From NCBI GenBank assembly GCA_902826685.1, contig CADEFT010000001.1:411777-475776 (forward strand): a DNA stretch of 64,000 bases. The letters are read 5' to 3'. This DNA is from an uncultured Acidobacteriota bacterium (GTDB lineage: Bacteria > Acidobacteriota > Terriglobia > Bryobacterales > Bryobacteraceae). This document shows positions 20,288-29,600 of this stretch, piece by piece (the stretch's first letter is position 1; the number at the start of each line of letters is the position of its first letter). The notes under the pieces were generated by a model that made no database searches, was not told where the DNA came from, and saw nothing but the letters and a program-made list of their open reading frames with translations. A program made the translations under genes and the position numbers.

Positions 20288-21781
20288 ATGCGTCTTTCCA
20301 TCTACTTTTCGATCTTGTTTGTGGAAGTGGCATTCGCGGAAAAGGTTCCGCGCGTCTGGGACGACGAAGACACGCGTGGTTACCGGTTGCCGCTAGCGTT
20401 GCTCGGAAAAGAGCCGCGCATGATCGGTTCCGCCGAATACTACTCTTTGCCGGAAGTCAACCTCAAAACCTATCCCGTGTATGCTCCGGGAAAAGAACCG
20501 GAAGGGTATATAGAGTGGCTGCAGAACCGCGAGCCGGAGCCCCTTGTGGACGTTTCGAAATTGAAAACCGAGGCAGAATGGATCGCCGCGGGCCGCGAAG
20601 TGTTTTACGGGCGCGAGTTGCCACGCTTTACTGGAAGCGAGCACAACCTCAAGATGATTCGGGACCCGCGCGTGGTGGCCGCCTACCGGCTGCAAACCAC
20701 CAGAGATGGGGTCCTGCTGGGACTGCGGTACGTCGTCCGCCAGAAAGGCAGAGTGGAACTTGGCACCGACACTTGCTCGATGTGCCATGTCCAGGTGACG
20801 GCTTCGGGTGAAGTCATCGAGGGTCCCGCCAACGTCCATACTCCATTCGGACCGCTGATGGGAGATCTGACGCGCCGCTATGCGCAGATGGGAGACGCCA
20901 TCCTCGAAGACCGGCGGCGCAAGCACATGCGGGAGGATTATCGCGTTCCGTTCCTCGACGACGACGAGAATCTGAAATCGGCCTCCTGGCCGGCCGAACG
21001 CATTGCCCAAGCCTACGAACGGCATCCGCTCGGCGTACATGGCCGGACGGGCACCAGTCTCGATCATCCGGTGAAGATCGCCAACCTCATCGGTCTTCAA
21101 AACTACCGGTATTTCGACCGTACCGGGACCAGCCGGCACCGCAACATCGGCGATCTGATGCGCTATGCCGCTCTAGTCGGTGACGTTATCGACGCCTCCA
21201 CGCGCTACGGCGAAGGGCCGGTGGCGACGCTCAACCAGGCCAACATGGGATTGGCTGGAGGATTGAAGCGCACGCCCGACCCGATGATCTACGCGCTGGC
21301 GAAATTCATTTATTCCCTGCGGCCGCCATCAAACCCCAACCAACCGCACGACTCGTCGCGGCGTGGCGCAGCGGTGTTCGAAAGGGCGCGTTGCGGCGGC
21401 TGTCATTCCGGCGAAGCCTACACCAACTCCCGGCTCACGCCGGTGGAAGGGTTCCAGCCGTCCAAGGATTTGAAGGCCTCTGTGTTGATCATGGCGCGCT
21501 CGGTGGGCACCGATCCCTACCTTGCGACCAAGACCCGCAAGGGCACTGGCTTGTATCGCGTGCCTTCGCTGCGGATGCTTTGGCTCGAGAGGGCTTTTCT
21601 GCACGACGGGTCTATCGGAACCCTGGAGGAATTGTTCGATCCGGCCCGCCTCCAGCCCACGTTCCGTTCCTCGAACTGGTTTCATCACGCGCCGGCGCAC
21701 GCCGTAACCGGACACCGCTTCGGACTCGAGCTTGACGCCCAAGATCGCAAGGATTTGATCGCTTTCCTCAAAACCCTATGA
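20288..21781 (+). CDS. Di-haem c-type cytochrome, cytochrome-c-peroxidase/MauG-like
   Basis: 497 residues with a signal peptide (MRLSIYFSILFVEVAFA). Two haem c attachment motifs are visible: C-S-M-C-H at residues 163-167 and C-G-G-C-H at 369-373, about 200 residues apart. The C-terminal part has L-D-A-Q-D-R-K-D-L-I-A-F-L-K-T-L and F-L-H-D-G-S-I-G-T-L-E-E-L-F, typical of di-haem peroxidase/MauG family ends. These proteins act in the periplasm as peroxidases or oxidases of a protein or small-molecule partner. It starts 3 bases after the preceding gene and overlaps the methyltransferase by ATGA, so the three are probably co-expressed. It is longer than a standard CcpA (about 330), with an extra N-terminal region of about 140 residues. 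Confidence 0.8.
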   Translation: MRLSIYFSILFVEVAFAEKVPRVWDDEDTRGYRLPLALLGKEPRMIGSAEYYSLPEVNLKTYPVYAPGKEPEGYIEWLQNREPEPLVDVSKLKTEAEWIAAGREVFYGRELPRFTGSEHNLKMIRDPRVVAAYRLQTTRDGVLLGLRYVVRQKGRVELGTDTCSMCHVQVTASGEVIEGPANVHTPFGPLMGDLTRRYAQMGDAILEDRRRKHMREDYRVPFLDDDENLKSASWPAERIAQAYERHPLGVHGRTGTSLDHPVKIANLIGLQNYRYFDRTGTSRHRNIGDLMRYAALVGDVIDASTRYGEGPVATLNQANMGLAGGLKRTPDPMIYALAKFIYSLRPPSNPNQPHDSSRRGAAVFERARCGGCHSGEAYTNSRLTPVEGFQPSKDLKASVLIMARSVGTDPYLATKTRKGTGLYRVPSLRMLWLERAFLHDGSIGTLEELFDPARLQPTFRSSNWFHHAPAHAVTGHRFGLELDAQDRKDLIAFLKTL

Positions 21782-22779
21782 CGGCGCTCACACCCGACCG
21801 GATCATGAGTATCGCGAACGCCTTTATGGATTCCAGCACCCTTTTCGCGGCCTCCGACGCGGGCGTGTTCGCCAAGCTGGCCGAGCTACAGGCGGCAGAC
21901 GCTTCCACTCTCGCCACCGAACTGAAGTTGGATCAGCGTGCGGCCGCGCTTCTGCTTCATGCTTGCGTGGCCGCCGGTCTACTGGTGAAACGAGAGGACA
22001 AGTTCGTCAACACCCCCGAGGCCGATCAGTTTCTGGTTCCGGGCCGTCCCGGGGACCTTTCGGCGGCGCTACGGTACAACCGCGATGTCGTTTCCGCCTG
22101 GCAAAGAGCGGGCTCCTTCGTGCGCGACGGCCGTCCGGTGGAGCGCCCGGAGCTTCACCTCGGCGCCGATCGCGACCGCACGCGCACCTTCGTGCTATCG
22201 ATGCACTATCGGGCCCTCGCCATCGGCCGGTGCGCCGTCCACATGTTCGACCTGACCGGCCGGAGGTCATTGTTAGACGTGGGCGGCGGCCCCGGCACCT
22301 ACGCCGTGCTCTTCGCCCGCGCCTATCCTGGGCTGACCGCCACCGTGCTGGACCTGCCGGATGTCACCGCCATCGCCGGAGAGTTAATCGGGCAGCAGGG
22401 CGCCTCCAATCTGGTTCGCACATGCTCCGGCGACTACCGGACTACCAGCTTTCCGCCAGGCGCCGACGTCATTCACTTCTTCGGGATGCTGCATCAGGAG
22501 TCTCCCGAATCGATCGTGCGGCTGTTTCACAAAGCGTACGACTGCCTGCCTTCGGGCGGCTTAGTTCACATCATGGACATGATGACGGATCGTACCCGTA
22601 GCGCGCCCAAGTACTCGGCGCTGTTCGCGATGAACATGGCCTTGACCACCGAAAGCGGTTGGGTCTTCTCGGATGAAGATCTTACCGGCTGGCTGCGCGA
22701 ATGCGGCTTCGTCGACATCGCCGTCACGCCGCTTCCGGCGCCCATGCCCCACTGGATCGCCAAGGCCCGAAAGCCATGA
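21778..22779 (+). CDS. SAM-dependent O-methyltransferase (acetylserotonin/hydroxyneurosporene type)
   Basis: 333 residues, cytoplasmic, no signal peptide. An N-terminal winged-helix dimerisation domain (about 10-90) is followed by a Rossmann domain with the SAM-binding motif L-L-D-V-G-G-G-P-G-T-Y at about 163-173 and V-L-D-L-P-D-V for the acidic loop. The post-motif H-F-F-G-M-L-H-Q-E and D-E-D-L-T-G-W-L-R-E-C-G-F complete the methyltransf_2 pattern. Small-molecule O-methylation is the usual reaction. Position as fourth gene behind a receptor, an unknown secreted protein and a di-haem protein suggests modification of an imported aromatic or polyketide-like compound, which is inference. Confidence 0.85.
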   Translation: MTALTPDRIMSIANAFMDSSTLFAASDAGVFAKLAELQAADASTLATELKLDQRAAALLLHACVAAGLLVKREDKFVNTPEADQFLVPGRPGDLSAALRYNRDVVSAWQRAGSFVRDGRPVERPELHLGADRDRTRTFVLSMHYRALAIGRCAVHMFDLTGRRSLLDVGGGPGTYAVLFARAYPGLTATVLDLPDVTAIAGELIGQQGASNLVRTCSGDYRTTSFPPGADVIHFFGMLHQESPESIVRLFHKAYDCLPSGGLVHIMDMMTDRTRSAPKYSALFAMNMALTTESGWVFSDEDLTGWLRECGFVDIAVTPLPAPMPHWIAKARKP

Positions 22780-22795
22780 TGGGCTCGTTCGGCAC

Positions 22796-23218
22796 CTATC
22801 CGGCGATGGCTCGCATCCGGTTGTTGCGCGCCCCGTGCTCCACCTCGGCCAATCCCAGCAACTCGAGCACCGGCGGAACATAATTGGCGAACCGGCCGCG
22901 GTAGCCTTTGCGCAGGCCGTAATAGCCGCCAACCGGGTTCGATTCACTGCGCGCCCATGCCTCCACCGTCCCTTCGGCGGCGGACTTGCCCTCGTCCGCC
23001 GTCCCGAGCGGCATCCAATCCCTATGCTTCTTCAGCATCGCGTGCAAATCGCCGATGCACCGCAATTGATAGGAGAGCTTCGTGCTGCCCACCTGTACGA
23101 CGAGTTTTCCGGGCTTTTCGCTCTCGTCGCGCCAAGCCAAATACTCGGAGGTTTGAGAGGGAGTCTTCAGCTTCCAGGGATCTTCCGGCGTCCCCGAGCC
23201 ATAAGTGACCGTGTGCAT
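22796..23218 (-). CDS. Small conserved protein, DUF6855-like
   Basis: 140 residues from the ATG at 23218; ATGs at 23227 and further up are possible because no clear ribosome site exists. The sequence has the signature Y-G-S-G-T-P-E-D-P-W-K-L-K-T-P-S near the start, then Q-V-G-S-T-K-L-S-Y-Q-L-R-C-I-G-D-L-H-A-M-L. Later come E-G-T-V-E-A-W-A-R and G-Y-R-G-R-F-A-N-Y-V-P-P-V-L-E. I recall this pattern from the DUF6855 family found next to WYL regulators, but no biochemical role is known to me. It is divergent from the WYL regulator with a 58-bp gap carrying a palindromic operator, so it is probably its target. Confidence 0.6.
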   Translation of the reverse strand: MHTVTYGSGTPEDPWKLKTPSQTSEYLAWRDESEKPGKLVVQVGSTKLSYQLRCIGDLHAMLKKHRDWMPLGTADEGKSAAEGTVEAWARSESNPVGGYYGLRKGYRGRFANYVPPVLELLGLAEVEHGARNNRMRAIAG

Positions 23219-23235
23219 GGGACTCATTATTGGCA

Positions 23236-23263
23236 TTGTTAAGGTGACATCTACTGTCATAAT
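23236..23263 (+). promoter_or_regulatory. Promoter of the WYL regulator
   Basis: TTGTTA (23236-23241) and CATAAT (23258-23263) with a 16-base spacer. The predicted start is near 23270, leaving a very short leader before the ATG at 23277. The palindrome at 23245-23259 fills the spacer. Confidence 0.4.
23245..23259. promoter_or_regulatory. Palindromic operator TGACA-n5-TGTCA between divergent genes
   Basis: TGACA (23245-23249) and TGTCA (23255-23259) are perfect inverted arms around the 5-base spacer TCTAC. It lies in the 58-bp region shared by the WYL regulator and the DUF6855-like gene and between candidate -35 and -10 boxes. HTH_11/WYL regulators of the YafY type commonly bind such half sites and repress themselves and the divergent gene. 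Confidence 0.55.
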
Positions 23264-23276
23264 TGAAAATTACTTT

Positions 23277-23903
23277 ATGCGCGCCGCACGCCTTCTTCGA
23301 ATCCTTCTTGTTCTTCAGAATCGGGGCCGCACGACAACACTTCAACTCGCCGAAGAACTGGAAGTCGCCCGGCGCACGGTGCTGCGCGATATCGACGCCT
23401 TAACCGAAGCAGGATTGCCTATCGTGGTCTATCGGGGTCATTCGGGCGGAGTGGAGTTGGGATTTCACTACCGCTCGCGTCTGGTCGCACTGGACGCCGA
23501 GGAAGCGGAGGCGTTGGGCGTCTTTCTGGCGCAGCCGAAAGAGGCGCTGGCGGAGTTGGGAATGGAGCCGGCCGCCCGGCGGGCGTGCGACAAGCTGGTT
23601 GAGTCGTTTCCGGAGGTTGTGCGTACCCGCATTCGTCAGGCACAGCGCCGGTTCCGATTTGCATCCGCTGGCGCGACGGTGTGCGATGTCCGGGTCGGCG
23701 CGCTACGATCGGCGATTCGCGCCGCGGCCGTGACCCGGCTCCAAGCCAAATCGCGGACACCCAGAACCATTCATCCGGTGGCGTTAGAGTACGGCGCAGA
23801 CGGATGGTCGGTGTTCGACGCCAGGGCTCCGCGCATCCCGATTCCGATGCAGGAGTGGGGCGATATCAATATCTCCGCTCGAAGCTTCGCGCCGCAAGCC
23901 TAG
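23277..23903 (+). CDS. HTH_11-WYL transcriptional regulator (YafY-like)
   Basis: 208 residues from the ATG at 23277. The N-terminal HTH (about 1-60: L-L-R-I-L-L-V-L-Q-N-R-G-R-T-T, then A-E-E-L-E-V-A-R-R-T-V-L-R-D-I-D-A-L) is the HTH_11 fold with recognition helix R-R-T-V-L-R-D. The middle and C-terminal parts hold a shortened WYL ligand domain (about 140-205) with V-A-L-E-Y-G-A-D-G-W-S-V-F-D. Such proteins sense small ligands or nucleic acid. It is divergent from the DUF6855-like gene and very probably regulates it through the palindrome between them. Confidence 0.85.
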   Translation: MRAARLLRILLVLQNRGRTTTLQLAEELEVARRTVLRDIDALTEAGLPIVVYRGHSGGVELGFHYRSRLVALDAEEAEALGVFLAQPKEALAELGMEPAARRACDKLVESFPEVVRTRIRQAQRRFRFASAGATVCDVRVGALRSAIRAAAVTRLQAKSRTPRTIHPVALEYGADGWSVFDARAPRIPIPMQEWGDINISARSFAPQA

Positions 23904-23925
23904 CGGTACAATGCCCGGTAATCCA

Positions 23926-25662
23926 ATGAACCGGCGCCTCTTCCTCACGATGTCCGCCGGCGCCCTTGCGGCGCCGGCCGCCGAACCTCTGTACATCAGC
24001 GACCTTTCCCGCTGCCAGCCATCGGCCGCGCTCTCATCGAAACCACGTCCGCGCCACTGGCGGCTGCTCGAATACGAGACGGATGCTTTCAAGGGCACCA
24101 TGCTGGTGGCCGGACAGAACACGCATGCGCCGGAGATCCGCATTCCGCTGAACGTCCGCGGCTGGCATGAGATCCACTTCGGCGTGCGATCCTACGCCGG
24201 CCAGGACAACACGAAGTTTCAGGTGCGCCTGTCGGACACGTCCGCCTTTTGCTTCGTCGCCCACACGCCCGAAAATCGCGATAACCGGCTGGACGATTAC
24301 TACTGGCGCACGGCCGATCTCACGGGTCGCGATCTGGTGATCCGCCAGTTCTGGCGCCAACTGGTGCCCGATCAGCCGGACGCGCTGGCCAACCCGTGCG
24401 ACGGTGTTTGGCTCGCTTACGTGAAACTGGTGCCGCTCGATGCGGCGCAGGCGGCGGCGCTCGGCGAAGAGCGCAAATCCGGCGTGCACCGCCGCCTGTT
24501 CGGCCATCACGACGCCTGGAGCTACACCTTTCAATACCGGCCCACGACGGCGGATGAGATCCGCCGCGAACTGGAGCCATTCCGCGATACCGATTTCGCC
24601 CGCGTGTATTGGGAGGGCGGCATGGGCGACCGCCTGTATTATCCAAGCAAGCTCGGTCTCACCGCCGCCGACGATTGGATCGAAGATCCGTACCGGCAAG
24701 GCGAGCGGCTGGCTGGCGAGGCATGGCGGGCTCTGCGCGCCAAGGGCATCGATCCGTTCCGCGTGGCGCTCGACCATGCGCATGCCATGGGTCTTGAGTT
24801 CCACGCCACATATCGCCCGGCCGGATTTCATTTCCCGGTTCCGGAAGACGAATGGAACACCGGCGGCGTGTATGACAAGCATCCGGAGTGGCGCGGACGC
24901 GACAAGCAAGGCCGGCCGGCGCCGCGCCTTTCCTACGCCTATCCGGAGGTGCGGCGGATCGCACTCGATTTCCTGGGTGAGATGGCGGCCCAGCCGGTGG
25001 ACGGCCTCTGCATCGCCTACAACCGCCGTCCTCCGCTGGTCGAGTATGAACCGCCGGTGGTGGAAAGCTTCGAGAAAAAGTTCGGCGTGGATCCGCGCAC
25101 GCTTGACGACTACGATCCGCGCTGGTTGAAGCATCGCGCGGAAGTTCTTACAGCATTCATGCGCGATCTGCGCAAGCTGGCGGGGACGCGCGCGATCACG
25201 GCCATCGTCATGAGCGGTGAAAGAGAGAATCTCTACTTCGCGATGGATCTGGAAGCCTGGGTGCGGGAAGGGCTGATCGACACGCTGGTGCCTTATTCGT
25301 CGGTGGAGCGCATCAACTCCGCTCTGGATTCATGGACCGATCCGCGCGACGCCGATTTCTTTCTTCGGATCACGCGCGGCACCCGCTGCAAGCTGGCGTT
25401 GAATCTGATGCCGCGCGTTCTGGCGCCGGAACAGTATCGCGAGCGAGCGCACGCTCTGTACGAGCGCGGCGCCGACCACCTTTTCCTTTGGGATACCAAC
25501 GCGCGCTATGATTTCGGACCGGCGTGGAGCGCGCTGCGGCGTCTGGGGCACAAGCGGGAAATCGCCGAGTGGGTGCGCTCGGGCAAGCCGAAGCTGCCTC
25601 GCCCGGGGAGTCCTCTGCGCCGTCTGGGAGGATGGGATCTGCGTTATGCCACACCCGGATAG
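23926..25662 (+). CDS. Secreted glycoside-hydrolase-like TIM-barrel protein
   Basis: 578 residues from the ATG at 23926; the frame also contains an ATG at 23911. The twin-arginine-like leader M-N-R-R-L-F-L-T-M-S-A-G-A-L-A-A suggests export, possibly via Tat. A beta-sandwich-like part (about 40-180) precedes an alpha/beta barrel (about 190-560). The barrel shows F-A-R-V-Y-W-E-G-G-M-G-D, H-A-M-G-L-E-F-H-A-T-Y-R-P-A-G and Y-A-Y-P-E-V-R-R-I-A-L-D-F-L, as in GH10/DUF4015-type or GHL families. Acidic residues at about E233 and D347 are plausible but the catalytic pair cannot be assigned. The kelch gene overlaps its 3' end by 17 bp, so the two are translationally linked. Confidence 0.65.
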   Translation: MNRRLFLTMSAGALAAPAAEPLYISDLSRCQPSAALSSKPRPRHWRLLEYETDAFKGTMLVAGQNTHAPEIRIPLNVRGWHEIHFGVRSYAGQDNTKFQVRLSDTSAFCFVAHTPENRDNRLDDYYWRTADLTGRDLVIRQFWRQLVPDQPDALANPCDGVWLAYVKLVPLDAAQAAALGEERKSGVHRRLFGHHDAWSYTFQYRPTTADEIRRELEPFRDTDFARVYWEGGMGDRLYYPSKLGLTAADDWIEDPYRQGERLAGEAWRALRAKGIDPFRVALDHAHAMGLEFHATYRPAGFHFPVPEDEWNTGGVYDKHPEWRGRDKQGRPAPRLSYAYPEVRRIALDFLGEMAAQPVDGLCIAYNRRPPLVEYEPPVVESFEKKFGVDPRTLDDYDPRWLKHRAEVLTAFMRDLRKLAGTRAITAIVMSGERENLYFAMDLEAWVREGLIDTLVPYSSVERINSALDSWTDPRDADFFLRITRGTRCKLALNLMPRVLAPEQYRERAHALYERGADHLFLWDTNARYDFGPAWSALRRLGHKREIAEWVRSGKPKLPRPGSPLRRLGGWDLRYATPG

Positions 25663-26614
25663 CGGGCGATTTCTCACCAGGCGGGCGGCGCTGCTGCTCG
25701 TTCCACCCGCCCTTGCCACAGGAGCCACGCGAATGCATTGGAAAGAATCGAGCCCGGTGCCCCATCCCAAGGGCGGATACATCGCGGGCACCGCCGGCAA
25801 GCGGTACTTGCTTGCCGGCGGCGGCTATTGGGAAGGCGGCGTGAAGAAATGGAGCCGCGGCTCTCACTGGTACGACCCGGAAGCCGACGCCTGGGCGCCG
25901 GGTCCGGATCTGCCCGAGGAGCGAGGCGACGCCGCCTGCGTGAGTCATCGGGGCGCGATCTACAGCTTCGGCGGAGGGGCGGACAATACCGTCAACGGCG
26001 ACGTTCTGGAACTGCGCGATGGAGCGTGGAAGGAGCGTCCGGAGTGGAGCCTGCCAGAGCCTCGCCTTTACGCCGTCGCGGCCGTGGCGGGACCGCGGGT
26101 CTATGTTGTGGGCGGCATTGCCAAGGCGGGCGACTATTCCAATATCGCCACTACCGTCTGGAGCCGCGACCTCAATCAACCGCGCGGTGAGTGGAAGCAA
26201 CACCGTCCGATTCCCGGCCCGCCTCGCGCGCACTTCGCGTTGGCTGCGCTTGGGGGCAGGCTCTTCCTTTTCGGAGGCTATGGCCCGGCGGGAAATTTCG
26301 CCGAGGCGTGCGTCTATGACATTGCCGCCGAGGCCTGGAGGAGCCTGCCTGGCATTCCCACGGCGACGCGGGCCTGGTGGGCCGTGCCGGACTCGCGGCG
26401 CGTGCTGCTGCTGGGCGGCTATACCTCGGACTTTTCGGCCGCCGTTCATACTTTCGATCCCGCTACCGGCGGTTATGAAATCGCCGGGCAACTTCCGCAC
26501 GCCCTGGCCGACGCCAAGTTTATGAGGGTTGGAAAGTGGCTGGTGACGGCTGGAGGTGAGCCGGGGATGAAGAGGCGCGGACCGTGGACGCTGCGGGCTG
26601 AAATGGACGGCTAA
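25646..26614 (+). CDS. Secreted kelch-repeat beta-propeller protein
   Basis: 322 residues from the ATG at 25646, which lies inside the end of the preceding gene. The leader has a twin-arginine motif (L-T-R-R-A-A-L-L-L-V-P-P-A-L-A). About six kelch blades follow, with G-G-type turns: Y-L-L-A-G-G-G-Y, I-Y-S-F-G-G-G, V-Y-V-V-G-G-I, L-F-L-F-G-G-Y and V-L-L-L-G-G-Y. This resembles secreted galactose-oxidase-like or NanM-like mutarotase propellers but no active-site residues can be assigned. The overlap with the glycosidase-like gene and the following Oar-like receptor suggests a glycan-use cluster. Confidence 0.75.
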   Translation: MPHPDSGRFLTRRAALLLVPPALATGATRMHWKESSPVPHPKGGYIAGTAGKRYLLAGGGYWEGGVKKWSRGSHWYDPEADAWAPGPDLPEERGDAACVSHRGAIYSFGGGADNTVNGDVLELRDGAWKERPEWSLPEPRLYAVAAVAGPRVYVVGGIAKAGDYSNIATTVWSRDLNQPRGEWKQHRPIPGPPRAHFALAALGGRLFLFGGYGPAGNFAEACVYDIAAEAWRSLPGIPTATRAWWAVPDSRRVLLLGGYTSDFSAAVHTFDPATGGYEIAGQLPHALADAKFMRVGKWLVTAGGEPGMKRRGPWTLRAEMDG

Positions 26615-26621
26615 CGGAGCA

Positions 26622-26651
26622 TTGCGGCGGCTGCGGGGAGTGCGATATATG
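26622..26651 (+). promoter_or_regulatory. Candidate promoter of the Oar-like receptor at 26676
   Basis: TTGCGG (26622-26627) and TATATG (26646-26651) are 18 bases apart in an AT-rich pocket 25 bases before the start codon. A TGTGCACA palindrome at 26656-26663 sits just downstream. Weak match, sequence only. Confidence 0.3.
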
Positions 26652-26675
26652 TATCTGTGCACATTCGGGGTCCAC

Positions 26676-29600
26676 ATGAAGATCACTTTCCGTTTTTTGC
26701 TGCTCTCCTTCTCCGCCATCTGCGGTTTGTTCGCCCAAGGCGAACGCGGCACCATCACCGGTACCGTCACCGATACCAGCGGCGCCATCGTTACCGATGC
26801 CAGCGTGGTTCTGCGCAACACCGGCACCAACGTCCAGACGCGCACCCAATCGAACACCGCGGGCATCTACGTTTTTCCGGCCTTGAATCCGGGCGTCTAT
26901 GAAGTCAATTGCGAAAAGCAGGGCTTCCGTGCGCGCAAGGTGACCGGCATCAATCTCAGCATCGGCCTCACGGCCACCATCGACATGCAACTGGAGGTGG
27001 GCGCGGTCACCGAATCGGTGAACGTGAGCGCGGCCGCCGTGCTGCTAGAGGCGCAAACGTCGAGCCTTGGCAAGACGGTGGAAACGCGCCGCGTGGTGGA
27101 ACTGCCGCTGCTCGGCCGCAATCCGATGCAACTGGCGGCGCTGGCGCCCGGCGTGATTCCGTCGCGCGGCCAGGTGGGCGTGGGCGGCGACGCCATCGGC
27201 CAGGCGGCCAACTCGCGCATCTCGGGCGGTCTGGCGCAGCAGAACGCCATCCTGATGGATGGCGGCGACTCGCGCGGCTTTACCTCGGGCGGCCAGGCTT
27301 ATTCGTTCCCCATCGAATCGGTGGCGGAGTTCAAGGTGGATACATCCACTTACTCGGCCGAATACGGACGCGCGGCCGGCGGCGTCATCAACGTGGCGTC
27401 CCGGTCGGGAACCAACGACTATCACGGCGCCATCTACGAGTTTCTGCGCAGCCAGAAGCTGAACGCGAATTCGTGGTCGAACAACCGCAACCGGGTTCCC
27501 AAGCTTCCCTTCCAGTTCAACCAGTTCGGCGCCGCTTTTGGCGGACGCATCAAGCGCGACCGGACGTTCTTCTGGTCCAACTATGAATCGGTCCGCCAGG
27601 GAAGCCCGAACAATTTCCTGGCGACGGTGCCGCTGCCGCAGTGGCGCAACGGCGATTTCAACAATTCGTTCGACCGCGACGGCCGCCAGATTCAGATTTA
27701 CGACTATCTCACCACGCGCCGGAACGCCGATGGCACCACGACGCGGGAACAGTTTCCGGGCAACGCCATTCCCCGGTCGCGCATCCACGCTATTTCGCAG
27801 AATTTCCTGAAATTCTGGCCGGAAGCTAACCGCCCGGGCGAAGGCGCGGCGCAGGTCAATAACTACTTCCTTTCCGGCAAGAACGTAAACAACGTTCATA
27901 GCTGGTTCAATCGCATCGATCATCAGATCAGCGAAAAGCACCGTATGTTCGGCCGCTTCGCGGGCTCGCAGAATGAGAGTTTTCCCCTCGGCCTGGTGGA
28001 TCCTGCATTTCCGGCGGCACGTGTGGGAACGAACCCAACGCGCAACGCCGGCATCAGTCTGACTTCCACCTGGCGCGATAACCTGCTGGGCGAATTCCGG
28101 GTCAGCTACACACGCCTGCAGAATAACTTCACTCCGGTCAGCGAAGGGTTCGATCTGGCCAGCGTCGGGTTTCCCACTTCCCTCGCCAATGCGGTTACCT
28201 ACAAGCAGATTCCGCAGATCCAGGTGCAGCAGTATGCCAGCGGATCGGGTCTCGCCGTCGCCACTTTCGGCTCCACCGAAGTCAGCAGCCTGGGCGGCAC
28301 CAGCCGCGACCTGCTGCCGCAGGACACCTGGCACACTCAATATCACATCACCTGGGTCAAGACGCGGCATAAGATCAAGGCCGGCGTCGATCTGCAGCGC
28401 ATGAAGATGGGCGCTTTCAATTCACGCAATTCAGGCGGCCAGTTCAATTTCGACCGCGTTTACACGCAGGGCCCCAATCCGGCCGTGACGGCGCTCAACA
28501 GCGGCAACGGATTCGCCAGTTTCCTGCTGGGCGTGCCGATTTCCGGCAGCCTCGATACCACTCCTTATATGGCTCTGGCGCAGCGTTACAACGCGGCTTA
28601 CATCCAGGACGATTTCCGCGTCAATAGCCGCCTTACGCTGAATCTCGGGTTCCGGTATGAGTACACGTCGCCCTATGCCGAGAAATTCGGCCAGATCGGC
28701 TATTTCGACACCAAGGCCACCGATCCGATGACCGGCCTTCCCGGCCTCTTTGTCTGGACCAAGCCGGGCGAATATCACAACGATCCGAATTACAGAACCG
28801 TCGGCCCCCGCGTGGGCCTCGCGTTGCAGTTGACTTCGAAGACGGTGATGCGCGCGGCCGGCGGCATCATGAACGCGGCCAACAACGGGTTGAACGCCGC
28901 CGCGTCGGATTTTGGCAGCGGACTGTTCGTGAACAACTCGCTGTCGCTTGGGCCGACCAACGAGGTTCAGTTCACTCCGCCGGTGGGCGGATCCTGGTCC
29001 AATCCGTTTGCCGCGGGTCTCGTCTTCCCGGTGAAGGGTCAGACGGCGTTTCAGGGCCAGAACGTGCGCGTCGCCTTTCGCGATTCCAAGCTGGCGTATG
29101 TCAGCATGTGGTCTTACTCGCTGCAGCACCAGTTGAATTCCAATGCGATGGTGGAAGTGGGTTACGCCGGTTCCAAGACCACCCACCTGTTCTGGAACCG
29201 GTTTGACAACGCCAACGACCCGTTGCTGCTGTCGCAGTGGGGGAACCGCGTACTGGACGCCGTGTCCAATCCTTTCTTCGGGCGGATTCAAGGCGGCCTT
29301 GGCGCTCTTTCCACGGTACAGCGCCGCCAGTTGCTGCGGCCGTTCCCGCAGTATCAGCAGATATTGGCCGTGCGGCGGCCCTACGCCGACGCCAGTTACA
29401 ACAGCATGATCGCCCGTTTCGAGAAGGCTTACTCGCGCGGGTTGCTGCTGTCGGTTTCCTACACGCTTTCGAAGCTGATCGCTTCCACGGCGGAATCGAA
29501 TACCTGGCTCATCGGGCCGAGCAACGCGCTCTACAATCCCAAGTACAACCGGCACGTGGAAGGCAACGACACGCCACATCGCCTGGTGTTCAGCCACGTC

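Noticed and set aside
12048..22779. A dedicated natural-product biosynthetic cluster.
   Set aside because: No PKS, NRPS, terpene cyclase with catalytic motif, or RiPP precursor seen; the methyltransferase and cytochrome alone are not enough.
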